A DNA stretch of 48,040 nucleotides. Origin: an uncultured Lachnospiraceae bacterium (GTDB lineage Bacteria > Bacillota > Clostridia > Lachnospirales > Lachnospiraceae). The stretch's first letter is position 1, and every line of letters starts with the position of its first letter. This document shows positions 1 to 9,154 of the stretch, one piece after another. The translations under genes were made by a program, and so were the position numbers. The notes below the pieces were generated by a model. It had not been told where the DNA came from, searched no databases, and saw only the letters and a program-made list of their open reading frames with translations. The stretch is taken from NCBI GenBank assembly GCA_910588775.1, contig CAJURH010000020.1, positions 1-48,040 of the forward strand. Reading direction: 5' to 3'.

Positions 1-94
1 GAGGGCGCTGAAAAAGTCGGATTCTTTGAAAAAAGAATTGGGCTTTTTTCCGTATTGGCATTATAATAGAAATATAGGGAAAGAGGACTCCGAA

Positions 95-1571
95 ATGCTG
101 AAAGATTATTCACAGTTGAAACTATCATTATCACCTTATCAGGAGATTTATGATGCAATCATTCCTGCAAATCATCTTTTGCGGAAGATAAAAGAGAACA
201 TCGATTTCAGTTTTGTAAATCCTATGCTGCGGAAACAATATTGTGAAAATTTCGGACGCCCGGCAAAAGAACCAGAGATGATGTTCAAGCTATTGTTTTT
301 GAAAAAGCTCTACAACCTGTCTGATGAAACCCTGATCAGCAGCGCCCAGACAGATATGGCATATAAATTTTTTCTGGACCTGGAACCGGAAGCGAAAATG
401 ATCGAGCCCAGCCTTCTCACAAAATTCAGGAAAACCCGCATTACAGAAGATATTCTGGAAGAGCTGTTAAAGGAAACGATCCGGCAGGCTTTGGATAAAG
501 GTCTGATAAGATCAGGAACTATTATCGTAGATTCCACCCATACAAACGCATCCGTCCGTGCGAAATCCCCTACACAGATTTTGCGGGATATGAGTAAACA
601 TCTCCGGAAGGAAATCTATAAAAACGCTTTTGATTTATCAGAAAAATTTCCCGAAAAACCATCCCTGGAAGCCGGACTGGGGGAAGAGATTGCCTATGCA
701 GAAAATCCGCTGCAGGCTCTGGAGGAAGGGATAGCGGCCTGTGGCAACGGGAAGATACAGGAGCTTTCCAGGGAAATGAAGGAACTGCTTGAGGATGAAA
801 AGATCAGGGATATACGTTCAAAGGATGACAAAGATGCGCGGTTTGGGCACAAAACGCCAACGAGCGCATTTTATGGATATAAAAACCACCTGGCAATGAC
901 AGAGGAACGTCTGATTGTGGGGATAAGCGTAACGCATGGAGGCGCGCCGGACGGGCGGGAGTTGCCGGGACTGATGGAAAAGGCGCAGGAAACAGGGATA
1001 GAAGTGACAGAAGTAATAGGGGATATGGCATATGGCATATGTCAGCGAAGAGAATCTGGAAGCCTGCGGCGAAGGGATCGCATTAATTGCACGAACCAAT
1101 ACGGCGGCGGCAGCGGCAGCAAACGGGAAGATGGAAGAAGGATTCTGTTACAATAAGGATGCCGGGATGCTGCAGTGTCCTGCCGGGGAATTGTCGATGC
1201 GGGTAGAGAAACGGACAGCAAAGAACGGGAATGCCTATTTAAGGTATATATTCAGCAAAGTGAAATGCAGGAAATGCCCGTTAAGAGAAAGCTGCCGTGT
1301 AGGGAGAGGGAAATCAAAGGAACGGAGTTATAGCATTACGCAGACAAGCGAAAAGAACGTGGAAAGACTAAAATTTGAGGAAAGTGAGTATTTCAGGGAA
1401 CGGATGAAGATTCGGCATCGGATTGAAGAAAAGAATGGGGAATTAAAAGAAGCCCACGGATTACGCAGAGCGGATTCGAGAGGGCTGTTTGCCATGGAAC
1501 CGCAAATGCATATCACAGCATTTGTGGCAAATGTCAAGAGAATCACGAGGCTGGCGGAACCGGTTATGTAG
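95..1571 (+). pseudogene. IS1182-family transposase, frameshifted
   Basis: The gene encodes a DDE transposase of the IS1182 type (N-terminal DUF772-like region, then a DDE catalytic part). The reading frame from 95 runs to a stop at 1156, while the rest of the protein continues in another frame from about 1032 to 1571. The junction at about 1023-1043 holds a 7-bp tandem duplication (ATATGGC ATATGGC). Deleting one copy restores GDMAYVSEENLEACGEG in one frame and an intact protein of 489 aa. ATG at 95 is chosen because an AGAGGA ribosome site lies just upstream; a TTG at 26 is in frame but sits near the terminal repeat. The C-terminal part keeps a Cys-rich region (CRKCPLRESC) and an RHRIEEKNGELKEAHG block typical of the family. 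As it stands the transposase is probably inactive. Confidence 0.85.
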
Positions 1572-1640
1572 TAAGGGGGCTCTTTTCCCTGTATGGTTTG
1601 GAGTGAATTTGCACACAGATGCTGTTTATATAGAAATAAG

Positions 1641-1675
1641 AAAACTCCCAACAAAAAAGTGGGAGTTTTTCAGTT
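1641..1675 (+). terminator. Terminator-like hairpin at the IS right end
   Basis: AAAACTCCCA (1641-1650) pairs perfectly with TGGGAGTTTT (1660-1669) across a 9-nt loop and is followed by further T. It lies downstream of the transposase and just inside the right inverted repeat. Confidence 0.6.
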
Positions 1676-1725
1676 CCCTCGCGCCCAGACTTGCCACCGC
1701 TCCCCGACAAAAAGCATTATCGCGC

Positions 1726-1860
1726 TTAAGACCCTGGTTGACAAGTCTGTCTATCTATTAATTCAATTCCTTCCATAACGGCCCTGGCTTCCAAAACTGC
1801 AACATAGTCCGTCATCACCCTGATCTGCACATTGTATGCGCTTCTTGGACAAATATCCAC
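1726..1860 (-). CDS. Possible small ORF or gene remnant, 44 aa
   Basis: A 44-codon frame starts at GTG (1860) with a purine-rich AAAGGAAAGGG stretch upstream and stops at TAA (1726-1728). It begins VDICPRSAYNVQIRVMTDY and has an amphipathic, protein-like composition (MTDYVAVLEARAVMEGIEL). I do not recognise a family. It lies between the IS right end and the stop of the AI-2E family permease gene, in the same direction as the latter. It could be a genuine small gene at the end of that operon or a surviving fragment. Low certainty. Confidence 0.3.
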   Translation of the reverse strand: MDICPRSAYNVQIRVMTDYVAVLEARAVMEGIELIDRQTCQPGS

Positions 1861-1883
1861 AGCAACGAAAGCCCTTTCCTTTT

Positions 1884-3032
1884 TTAGACTTTAATTTTCT
1901 TTCGCCTCAAGCGCACGTACACCGCTTCCCGAAACAGCGTATACACAACCGAAGTGATGGGAATGAAAATCAACATTCCAATTACGCCCATCAAACTGCC
2001 GCCCACCGTCACCGCCATCAGCACCCAGATCGAAGGCAGACCCACCGAGCCGCCCACCACATGGGGATAAATCAGATTGCCCTCAATCTGCTGTAACACA
2101 AGAAACAAAACCACAAACAACAGGGCTTTCACAGGGCTGACCATCAAAATCAGAAAAGCTCCGATTATACAGCCGATAAACGCGCCGAATATAGGAATCA
2201 GCGCCGTAAAAGCAATCAATATCCCCACCAAAAGAGCATACGGAAACCGCAACAGCCACATGGCCACGAAAAACATCGTTCCAAGAATCACCGCTTCCAC
2301 ACACTGTCCCGTCAGGAAATTTTTAAAAACCTTATTGGTAAGACTACACACTTTCAGAACCCTGACCACAGTCCTCCTGGGCAAAAACGCGTAAAATGCT
2401 TTCACAATCTGTGCGGATAATTTTTCCTTTTGCAAGAGAATATAGCATGCAAAAACAAACCCGATAAAGAAATTGGTCAGGCCGCTGACCACCGTCTTTG
2501 CCACCACAAACGTGGAACTTAACACATTGCCGGCGCCGCTTCTTAAGAATTCAATGCCCGTCTGAATCATCTTATCCCAGTTAAAATCCAAATTCTCAAT
2601 CCAATTCACCACATCTGGATTGTCCCGGAACAACTGCTCTCCCCAACTCTGCACCTGGGGAAGAAAATTCTGGATGGTCTTTCCCAGAGAAACAAACGTG
2701 CTTCCCAACTCCGGAGCGACTACAAAGATCACCACCATCAAAATCCCCGCTACCACCGCCAGCGAAAGCAGCAGGCTTCCTGGCCTGGCCAATTTCACAG
2801 CCCAGGGCTTGTCCGCGTATTTACGCTTGGTAAATAAATTACGCTCAAAAAACTGCATGGGCGCATGGATAATAAACGCCATAGCCCCACCCAGCACAAA
2901 AGGAAAAATAATATTCCAACAGAAAAGCAGCGCCTGGAAAACCCGCTTATAATTGATAAAAGCCACCACCACCAAAGCGGTGAAGACAATCAGCCACCGC
3001 AATTTCCGAATTGTATCCTTGCTTAACTCCAT
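1884..3032 (-). CDS. AI-2E family transporter (PerM/YtvI-type permease)
   Basis: This is a 382-aa polytopic membrane protein of the AI-2E transporter family (PF01594). An early hydrophobic pair (WLIVFTALVVVAFINYKRV) is followed by a polar central segment and a C-terminal helical bundle with the family pattern LVGILIAFTALIPIFGAFIG and GNLIYPHVVGGSVGLP. Members are integral membrane exporters or ion-coupled permeases; AI-2 itself is rarely the proven substrate. The start is ATG at 3032, preceded by GAAGGAG; the frame is open further upstream but that part overlaps rsmI. It lies 4 nt after the rsmI stop, so translational coupling is likely. Substrate unknown. Confidence 0.85.
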   Translation of the reverse strand: MELSKDTIRKLRWLIVFTALVVVAFINYKRVFQALLFCWNIIFPFVLGGAMAFIIHAPMQFFERNLFTKRKYADKPWAVKLARPGSLLLSLAVVAGILMVVIFVVAPELGSTFVSLGKTIQNFLPQVQSWGEQLFRDNPDVVNWIENLDFNWDKMIQTGIEFLRSGAGNVLSSTFVVAKTVVSGLTNFFIGFVFACYILLQKEKLSAQIVKAFYAFLPRRTVVRVLKVCSLTNKVFKNFLTGQCVEAVILGTMFFVAMWLLRFPYALLVGILIAFTALIPIFGAFIGCIIGAFLILMVSPVKALLFVVLFLVLQQIEGNLIYPHVVGGSVGLPSIWVLMAVTVGGSLMGVIGMLIFIPITSVVYTLFREAVYVRLRRKKIKV

Positions 3033-3036
3033 ACCC

Positions 3037-3879
3037 TCACTCCTTCTTTTCCAAAAGCTGCTGATACACATCCCGTTTCCCCAGCCCCCGGTCACGGGCC
3101 ACCTGTTTCATCGCATCTTTTCTGGTGAGTCCCTGCGCCTCGTAATAGGCCATATGCTCGGAAAGCTCCATCTGGCTCCATTCCCGTTGCCGCTCTTCCT
3201 TCAATTCCTGGTAACTCTTTCCCTGAATCACCAACACGCATTCCCCTTTTGGCTCCCGCGCCTGGATACGCTGGCGCAAACCTTCCAGCGTGGTTGGGCA
3301 AACTTCCTCATGTCGTTTGGTCAGCTCCCGGCAAAGACAAATCTGCCGATCGCCTCCCAAAGCCTGCGCCAGCTCCTCCAGCGTTCGCGCCAGCCGGTGG
3401 GGAGCCTCATAGAGAACCATGGTCCGTGTCTCGTGGACAAGAGCTTCCAGCCGCTCCCTCCTTTTTTTACCATCCATGGGGAGAAACCCTTCGAATGCAA
3501 AATTACGGGCTGGCAGACCGGACAATGTAATCCCCAATATGCAGGCAGCCGCCCCCGGCAGAGCCGTGACGGCAATCCCCTCCTGGTAACACATCTTCAC
3601 CAACTCTTCTCCGGGATCGGAAATTCCCGGCGTTCCCGCGTCGGTAATGAGCGCCACATCCTGGCCCTGCTGCATTTTTTCCACCAATACACGTCCCTTT
3701 TTTATCTTATTGTGTTCATGGTAACTGGTAATAGGCGTGTGGATATCGTAATGATTCAGAAGCTTCATGCTGTTTCTGGTGTCTTCCGCCGCAATCAGGT
3801 CCACTTCCTTTAGCGTGCGCAGAACGCGCAGGGTAATGTCTTCCAGATTCCCGATTGGCGTAGCGCATAAATATAACAT
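3037..3879 (-). CDS. rsmI: 16S rRNA (cytidine1402-2'-O)-methyltransferase RsmI
   Basis: RsmI methylates the 2'-OH of C1402 in the ribosomal decoding centre using SAM. The protein (280 aa) belongs to the tetrapyrrole methylase fold. It opens with MLYLCATPIGNLEDITLR, has the AAEDTRNS motif, the SAM-loop TDAGTPGISDPG near residue 80, and the LPGAAA segment. ATG at 3879 gives the usual N terminus; a TTG two codons earlier (3885) has a better-spaced GGGGG ribosome site and could be the true start. It follows the TrmN6-like gene by about 10 nt, as yabB and yabC do in Bacillus, and precedes the permease gene in the same operon. Confidence 0.93.
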   Translation of the reverse strand: MLYLCATPIGNLEDITLRVLRTLKEVDLIAAEDTRNSMKLLNHYDIHTPITSYHEHNKIKKGRVLVEKMQQGQDVALITDAGTPGISDPGEELVKMCYQEGIAVTALPGAAACILGITLSGLPARNFAFEGFLPMDGKKRRERLEALVHETRTMVLYEAPHRLARTLEELAQALGGDRQICLCRELTKRHEEVCPTTLEGLRQRIQAREPKGECVLVIQGKSYQELKEERQREWSQMELSEHMAYYEAQGLTRKDAMKQVARDRGLGKRDVYQQLLEKKE

Positions 3880-3888
3880 ACCCAAAAT

Positions 3889-4638
3889 TCATTCCCCCGT
3901 TTTCCCGTAATAGACCTCCAACGCTTCCTGGGTGTAAACCCCCGGCTCCTTATACAATATAAAGGGCTTCTCCACGGTCATTCTGGACCTCCCCTTTAGG
4001 ATTCCTTCCAACAAAACCATATTGGGCTCTTTGTCCACGTAAGGATGAACCAAACGCATCCGCTTTGGCTCCAGCCCGTAACACACCATTTGTGACAGAA
4101 TTTCCCCCAGCCGGAAAGGGCGGTGAATCATGTAAAACCTGCCTCTAGGCTTTAGCACACTGGCCGCCTGGCTGATGATATCCTGCAGGCTGCATAGAAT
4201 CTCATGACGGGCCACCGCTATCTCCCTGCGCGCGTTTTGCAGACCGTGGTTATGAATCATATAGGGCGGATTACAGGTGACAACATCAAAAGAGGCCCCT
4301 CCAAATATGGAGGAAGCCTCTCTAATGTCCCCGGTCACGATTGTGATTTCTTTCTCCAAATGATTATGGATGACGCTTCTTCTGGCCATCTGGGCGCAAT
4401 CCGGCTGAATCTCCAGTCCCACGATATGACGGCCCTTCTTCCTAGCCTTTAAAAGAATCGGGATAATCCCCGTCCCACACCCCATGTCCAACACCCGTTC
4501 ATGGGGCTGCGCCCGGGTAAACCAGGACAACAGCACAGCATCGGCGCCAAAACAGAATTTATGGGGGTCCTGAATAATCTCAAAACCGTTTTGCAGATCG
4601 TCCAGCCGTTCCCCCGGCAATAACTCACTCTTCGTCAA
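3889..4638 (-). CDS. TrmN6-like tRNA (adenine37-N6)-methyltransferase (YabB/YfiC family)
   Basis: A 249-aa class I SAM methyltransferase. Motif I is VLDMGCGTGIIPILL, motif II ends in GLEIQPD, and the catalytic NPPY motif is in VVTCNPPYM, as expected for N6-adenine methylation. The family modifies A37 of a tRNA; the exact tRNA in this organism is not shown. The start at 4638 overlaps the 3' end of ricT by 14 nt and the gene ends 10 nt before rsmI, so ricT, this gene and rsmI form a tight operon matching Bacillus yaaT-yabB-yabC. Confidence 0.88.
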   Translation of the reverse strand: MTKSELLPGERLDDLQNGFEIIQDPHKFCFGADAVLLSWFTRAQPHERVLDMGCGTGIIPILLKARKKGRHIVGLEIQPDCAQMARRSVIHNHLEKEITIVTGDIREASSIFGGASFDVVTCNPPYMIHNHGLQNARREIAVARHEILCSLQDIISQAASVLKPRGRFYMIHRPFRLGEILSQMVCYGLEPKRMRLVHPYVDKEPNMVLLEGILKGRSRMTVEKPFILYKEPGVYTQEALEVYYGKTGE

Positions 4639-5527
4639 AACTGGACTGCCCTCCTTTGTCTTCCAACGCCTTCAGCTCACGAAATTCCTCATCTGAATAT
4701 TTCACTTTCTTCTTCCTGGGGCGGAACTTCAGCTCTTCCACTTTGTAATCCCGCATTTCCTTTTCATCGTTGATTTCCACCAGCACCCGCACATATTGAC
4801 GCAGGACGCTGACGCTGTGAACCTTGCCCGAGATCCCTTCCGGCGTGAGCACCGTGTCGCCAATCCCCGGAAGTTTCTTATTCAGCTCTTCATAGATTTC
4901 CTGTTCGTTTTTCAGACAGCACATCAGCCGGCCGCAGGCGCCTGAAATCTTCGTCTGGTTCAGAGACAGATTCTGCTCTTTTGCCATCTTAATGGATACG
5001 GGGGCAAATTCCGTCAGATACGTATGACAGCACAGCGGCCGACCGCAAATGCCAATGCCGCCCATAATCTTCGTCTCATCCCTCACGCCAATCTGCCGAA
5101 GCTCTATGCGCGTCTTAAATACCGCAGCCAAATCTTTCACCAAGGCGCGAAAATCCACCCGGCCGTCTGCGGTAAAATAAAACAGCACTTTATTGTTATC
5201 GAATGTATACTCCACGTCAATCAGCTTCATCCCCAGTTTATGATCCTGGATTTTCTTCAGGCAGATCTGAAAAGCCTCTTTTTCCTTCTCCCGGTTCTCC
5301 AGTTCCCGCTCCTCATCCTCTGGAGTAGCCAGCCGCAGCACATCTTTCAGCGGCTGCACCACAGCGTCATCCTCCACCATATTCGGCGCCAGGACCACAT
5401 AGCCATACTCCACGCCCCTGGCAGTTTCCACAATCACATGGTCTCCCAGATTAATCTGGTAATCCTTGGGGCCAAAATAATAGATTTTCCCCACATTCCG
5501 GAATCTCACGCCAATTACTTCTTTCAT
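4625..5527 (-). CDS. ricT: PSP1-domain protein RicT (YaaT)
   Basis: A 300-aa PSP1 family protein. In Bacillus, RicT (YaaT) forms an iron-sulfur complex with RicA and RicF that affects RNase Y processing, competence, biofilm formation and sporulation. The conserved cysteines are visible in GICGRPLCCHTYLTEF and ISGACGRLMCCLKNEQ, matching the Cys pairs that hold Fe-S clusters. The N terminus (MKEVIGVRFRNVGKIYYF) is typical. The C terminus is extended by a charged tail after FRPRKKKVKYSDEEF. The start ATG lies at the end of the holB operon partner with 1 nt between genes. Confidence 0.93.
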   Translation of the reverse strand: MKEVIGVRFRNVGKIYYFGPKDYQINLGDHVIVETARGVEYGYVVLAPNMVEDDAVVQPLKDVLRLATPEDEERELENREKEKEAFQICLKKIQDHKLGMKLIDVEYTFDNNKVLFYFTADGRVDFRALVKDLAAVFKTRIELRQIGVRDETKIMGGIGICGRPLCCHTYLTEFAPVSIKMAKEQNLSLNQTKISGACGRLMCCLKNEQEIYEELNKKLPGIGDTVLTPEGISGKVHSVSVLRQYVRVLVEINDEKEMRDYKVEELKFRPRKKKVKYSDEEFRELKALEDKGGQSSFDEE

Positions 5528-5528
5528 G

Positions 5529-6518
5529 CTACTTCTCCCTGATTGTCAAGAACAACAGTTCCATAGCTAAGTCAAAATTCACATTCGCCTGCAAACGGAT
5601 TTTCGCTTTATCCGCAGCATGAATGATATTCTCTATGCCTTCATAGGAATGCTGGCTGGCCTGCTGCTTAATCGAATTGATCTCCCTTTTAAACACCAGA
5701 TAATCCACTTCACGAGTGGCCTTAAACATCAGCACATCCCGAAACCACACCTGGAAAATATCCAGATAATTGTAAATCATTTCCTTGTCTTTTGACAGAT
5801 TTCCCATAGCCTCCACCCACTCGTGAATCTCCATGGTGGCCGCGTATTTCAGAATATAGATGGCCTTGCGCGCCATATCGTCAAAATAAGAAGCGTCCGC
5901 GGCCTGCTTGGCCTTTCCAATATTTCCCTGGGCAAAAGCCGCCCCCAGATCCGCTTCATAATCCGGCACATGCATGTGTTCCACCAAATACTTTTTTACC
6001 AGCTCGTCGCTGACCGGCCTCACATCCAGCCGCACGCACCGGGACTGAATGGTGGGCAAAAGCGCATCCGCGTTGACCGCAAGCAGTAAAAACACCGCAT
6101 ACGCCGGCGGCTCTTCGATAGTCTTTAAAATAGCATTCTGCGCCTGCGGAGTCATCATGTCCGCATCACTGATAATGTATATTTTATACCGCCCATTATA
6201 TGGCCGAATCGCCACATCATCCACCACCTGCGAACGTATCTCCTCAACGCCAATGGAGCCGCCTTTCTCGTGTTCAACATATATGATATCCGGATGATTC
6301 TTACTATTGGCCTTTTTACAGGAATCACAAGTCTTACATGGAATAGAGCCGCCCTGTTCACATTGCAGGGCCATTGCATATATACCCGCCAGAGTTTTCT
6401 TGCCCGCGCCGCGTTCACCAACCAGCACATAGGCATGAGAAACTTTATCCTGCGAAATAGAATTTTTCATATGTTCAATAATCTGTTCATGCCCTACAAT
6501 CGAATCAAAATCTTTCAT
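5529..6518 (-). CDS. holB: DNA polymerase III subunit delta' (HolB)
   Basis: Delta' is part of the clamp loader that places the beta clamp on DNA. The 329-aa protein has the AAA+ N-terminal domain with a variant P-loop GERGAGKKTL, a zinc module (CEQGG...CKTCDSCKK), and the sensor region QNAILKTIEEPP. The start is ATG at 6518, 6 nt after GAGGTG; the longer frame would begin inside that ribosome site. It lies between the guanylate-kinase-like gene and ricT, the normal Firmicute position. Confidence 0.92.
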   Translation of the reverse strand: MKDFDSIVGHEQIIEHMKNSISQDKVSHAYVLVGERGAGKKTLAGIYAMALQCEQGGSIPCKTCDSCKKANSKNHPDIIYVEHEKGGSIGVEEIRSQVVDDVAIRPYNGRYKIYIISDADMMTPQAQNAILKTIEEPPAYAVFLLLAVNADALLPTIQSRCVRLDVRPVSDELVKKYLVEHMHVPDYEADLGAAFAQGNIGKAKQAADASYFDDMARKAIYILKYAATMEIHEWVEAMGNLSKDKEMIYNYLDIFQVWFRDVLMFKATREVDYLVFKREINSIKQQASQHSYEGIENIIHAADKAKIRLQANVNFDLAMELLFLTIREK

Positions 6519-6586
6519 AAGAATCACCTCCCTTTTGCAATTACTTGGTTATTATAGCACACTCGCTGTCCGATGACAAATCCCCC

Positions 6587-7186
6587 CTATATCTGCTCTG
6601 CCGACTGCTCCCGGATGTAAGATACAATCTCCCGGATACATTCTGCAAATTGTACATTCCTAAATCTTTGAAAAACGCCCGCCTCCGCAACTCTGGTTTC
6701 CGAAAAATCTTCACTGTCCGCCAGAAATCTCCGGCACATTTCCTGGTAACGGGGCTTTTGCTGCTGCCGCTCTCGAAAAAGCGCCCTCTGCAGCCGCTCT
6801 CCGTCCTCCACTTCAATGTAAATAGGGCACACCGTCCGCCCCCCATAATAAGCTTTCAATTTCCCATAAGATTCCAAAGTCCCGATTCCCAGGTAACTGT
6901 AACGGCTTAAATCCATATCCGCATCATCCGCCGTAAAATAAATCCAAGGTCCATACACCGTCTGATACGTCCGGGACTCCACCACCCGTCCTTGCTCCTG
7001 AAGAAAAGCAAACCTCTTCTCATCCACAAAATAATATTCCCTGCCATTTTCTTCGCCAGCCCGAATAGGACGGGTGGTATAAAGCATCAGCTTTTTCAGG
7101 CCAAGACCGGACTGGTCCAGAAGATAGCGGTAAATACTGTCCTTGCCAGAAGCGCTTTTTCCCATAATATAGAAAATTCTGTTCAT
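6587..7186 (-). CDS. Guanylate-kinase-like P-loop protein
   Basis: A 199-aa protein of the guanylate kinase superfamily. It starts MNRIFYIMGKSASGKDSIYR, a P-loop with GKDS instead of GKGT/GKST, followed by YTTRPIRAGEENGREYYFV, the GMP-binding signature of guanylate kinases. The length fits GMK (about 200 aa), but the C-terminal half is diverged and the ribosome site is weak. It occupies the place where Bacillus has thymidylate kinase (tmk). Whether it phosphorylates GMP in vivo or is a paralogue with another role cannot be told from the sequence. Confidence 0.75.
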   Translation of the reverse strand: MNRIFYIMGKSASGKDSIYRYLLDQSGLGLKKLMLYTTRPIRAGEENGREYYFVDEKRFAFLQEQGRVVESRTYQTVYGPWIYFTADDADMDLSRYSYLGIGTLESYGKLKAYYGGRTVCPIYIEVEDGERLQRALFRERQQQKPRYQEMCRRFLADSEDFSETRVAEAGVFQRFRNVQFAECIREIVSYIREQSAEQI

Positions 7187-7234
7187 AATATAAAAAAGTA
7201 TATCATAAACCCCCGGCGATTGAAATAGATATTC

Positions 7235-8692
7235 TCAAGATTCCCCCAATACCTGTTTTAAAACCGTCACTTCCCTGTCCGGCCCACCGGAAAACCCCCG
7301 CACGGTAAGCCCCGCTTTCCAAAAACCCTGCACCGCCTCAACAAACTCCGAAGTAATCCGCTCTCCCGGAACAACCAGAGGAATGCCCGGCGGATACAGA
7401 TACAGGAAATCTCCAGCCACACGCCCGGCGCTTTCCAAAAAAGGAATTTTTATCTTCTCCATGTCCACCGCCCGACTCATAGCCGTCACCTGCACCCCAT
7501 ACGCCAGAGCCGTCTGGCTCTCCTGGCATATGAGCTTTTTTTCCAGCTTTCGACCACATTTTCGCCATTTGTCTTCCGCGTCTTTAAGCGCACGCCACAA
7601 CCGCTCAAACCCTTCATCCGTATCCGCCACGCTGGTCATAGCCAGCACATACCACTGAGTCTCCATCTCCATCTGAAGCTTATGCGCCTTCCAGAGCCAT
7701 CGGCTAAATCCATGGCCCGATACATTTCCCGGCGGCAGAGCCAAAATCAATTTTGAGCGGTCATAATCCCAGGCAATCCCGCAATTTACCAGCTCTTCCC
7801 CCAAAAGCCCCACATATGAGAAGACGGACAGCCGCCTGCGCAGCCGCTTCAGCCTGTCCACATACGCCTCAAAAAGCTCTGCGCCGGATTTTCGCAGTCT
7901 GCGGATACACGCGTCCACGCTTCCCATCAGCAGATACGAGGGGCTGCTGGTCTGGTACATTCCCATAAACCGCCGCAGCCGCTCCCGATCCACCCGTTTC
8001 CCTTTCACATGAAGCAGGGCCGTCTGGGTAAGAGACGGCAGCGTTTTGTGCAGACTATGAACCGCCACGTCCGCCCCCTGGTCCAATGCGGATTGCGGAA
8101 AATATTTGTGAAAGGGAAAATGCGCCCCGTGGGCCTCATCCACAATCAGAGGCACGCCATGGGCATGGGCGACCCGGGCGACTTCTCCCACCGGAGACAC
8201 AACCCCGTCGTAGGTAGGTGACGTGATTAAAACCGCCTGTGCTTCCTTATGGGCCGCCAGCGCCTCCTCCACTTGCTCTGGAAAAACCGCTCCGCTGAGG
8301 CCATAAGGCGCAGCAATCCTGGGATACAGATAGCGGCTGTCCAACTGCCGCAGACACACGCCATGGTAAACCGATTGATGACAGTTCCTGGCCATCAGAA
8401 GAGCGCCTCCCGGCTTTACGCAGACGCTGACCGCCGCCAGCAACGCCCCCGTGCTTCCATTTACACTGTAATAAGTCTCATCGGCTCCATAAAGCCTGGC
8501 CGCCTCTTCCTGGGATTCCCGCAAAATCCCCGTGGCGCTATGCAGATAATCGAAACCCTCAATTTCCGTAATGTCTTCAGTCAGATCCGGCTGAAAATCC
8601 ACCGCCGCCCTGTTGCGCTTATGCCCCGGCATATGAAAAGGATAGATATTTTTTTCATGATAATTTTGCAATTCTTCAAAAAGGCTTCCCAT
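7235..8692 (-). CDS. Orn/Lys/Arg decarboxylase-family PLP enzyme (YaaO/SpeA type)
   Basis: A 485-aa fold-type I PLP decarboxylase of the short Firmicute type that lacks the wing domain. It has FHMPGHKRN near the N terminus, the cofactor motif VDEAHGAHF, and the PLP lysine in VHSLHKTLPSLTQ (about residue 216). Members decarboxylate arginine, lysine or ornithine to polyamine precursors; substrate choice cannot be read here. ATG at 8692 has GGGGA 4-5 nt upstream, and GTG one codon earlier is possible. It begins the yaaO-like end of the holB cluster. Confidence 0.88.
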   Translation of the reverse strand: MGSLFEELQNYHEKNIYPFHMPGHKRNRAAVDFQPDLTEDITEIEGFDYLHSATGILRESQEEAARLYGADETYYSVNGSTGALLAAVSVCVKPGGALLMARNCHQSVYHGVCLRQLDSRYLYPRIAAPYGLSGAVFPEQVEEALAAHKEAQAVLITSPTYDGVVSPVGEVARVAHAHGVPLIVDEAHGAHFPFHKYFPQSALDQGADVAVHSLHKTLPSLTQTALLHVKGKRVDRERLRRFMGMYQTSSPSYLLMGSVDACIRRLRKSGAELFEAYVDRLKRLRRRLSVFSYVGLLGEELVNCGIAWDYDRSKLILALPPGNVSGHGFSRWLWKAHKLQMEMETQWYVLAMTSVADTDEGFERLWRALKDAEDKWRKCGRKLEKKLICQESQTALAYGVQVTAMSRAVDMEKIKIPFLESAGRVAGDFLYLYPPGIPLVVPGERITSEFVEAVQGFWKAGLTVRGFSGGPDREVTVLKQVLGES

Positions 8693-8716
8693 CACTTCCC
8701 CAAAATCCCTTCCATA

Positions 8717-9154
8717 TTAGATAAATTTATGTCCGCTGCACTTTTTTACCAATTTATAAATAGCAAGCACGATGGCGTTTCCCACCGAAATGCCAAACAT
8801 CCACTGCAGAGTCTGGGAACCATGGGAAAACGCCATGCGCCACTCACCTTTTACCAACGCGTCCATGGCATAGTAGAGCAGACTGCCCGGTATCAGCGGC
8901 ACAACCGAAGGCACATTGAATAAAATGGCCGGCGCTTTACGAATCCTGGCCACATTTTCTGAATAGACCGCCGCAAACATGCTGGCCGCCGTCACCGCGT
9001 AAAAAGTATGCGTAATCACCTGACTTGCCAGAAGGTATGCCGCCCAGCAAAACATTCCACCAAAAGACGCCCACAGCAGATGTTTCCTCTCAATCTGAAA
9101 CAGTAGCGCAAACCCCATGGAACCTAAGAAAGCCCAAATCACCTGACTCATCAT
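8717..9154 (-). CDS. Threonine/serine exporter family protein, ThrE_2 (YjjB-like)
   Basis: A 145-aa membrane protein with about four transmembrane helices, matching the ThrE_2 (PF12821) half of split amino-acid exporters. The motif FNVPSVVPLIPGSLLYYAMDALVKG is typical (cut here across SVVPLIPGS). Its ATG at 9154 overlaps the stop of the partner gene in an ATGA arrangement. A longer frame exists upstream but is the shadow of the partner. The two proteins probably form one transporter. Confidence 0.85.
   Translation of the reverse strand: MMSQVIWAFLGSMGFALLFQIERKHLLWASFGGMFCWAAYLLASQVITHTFYAVTAASMFAAVYSENVARIRKAPAILFNVPSVVPLIPGSLLYYAMDALVKGEWRMAFSHGSQTLQWMFGISVGNAIVLAIYKLVKKCSGHKFI

Larger units (their letters stand above)
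1..1680 (+). mobile_element. IS1182-like insertion sequence
   Basis: The element carries one broken DDE transposase gene. Its ends form imperfect inverted repeats: the window begins with GAGGGCGCTGAAAAAGTC, and the reverse complement of the segment ending at 1680 reads GAGGGAACTGAAAAACTC. The left end coincides with the window start, so the left flank and any target-site duplication cannot be seen. A perfect 10-bp stem with a 9-nt loop (1641-1669), followed by a T run, lies just inside the right end and looks like a terminator that would insulate the element. Family assignment rests on the transposase sequence. The exact outer boundaries are inferred from the repeats. Confidence 0.8.

Noticed and set aside
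2953..3813. 286-codon plus-strand frame antisense to rsmI
   Set aside because: Its product is low-complexity and His/Phe/Leu rich with no family features, while the opposite strand encodes a clear RsmI.
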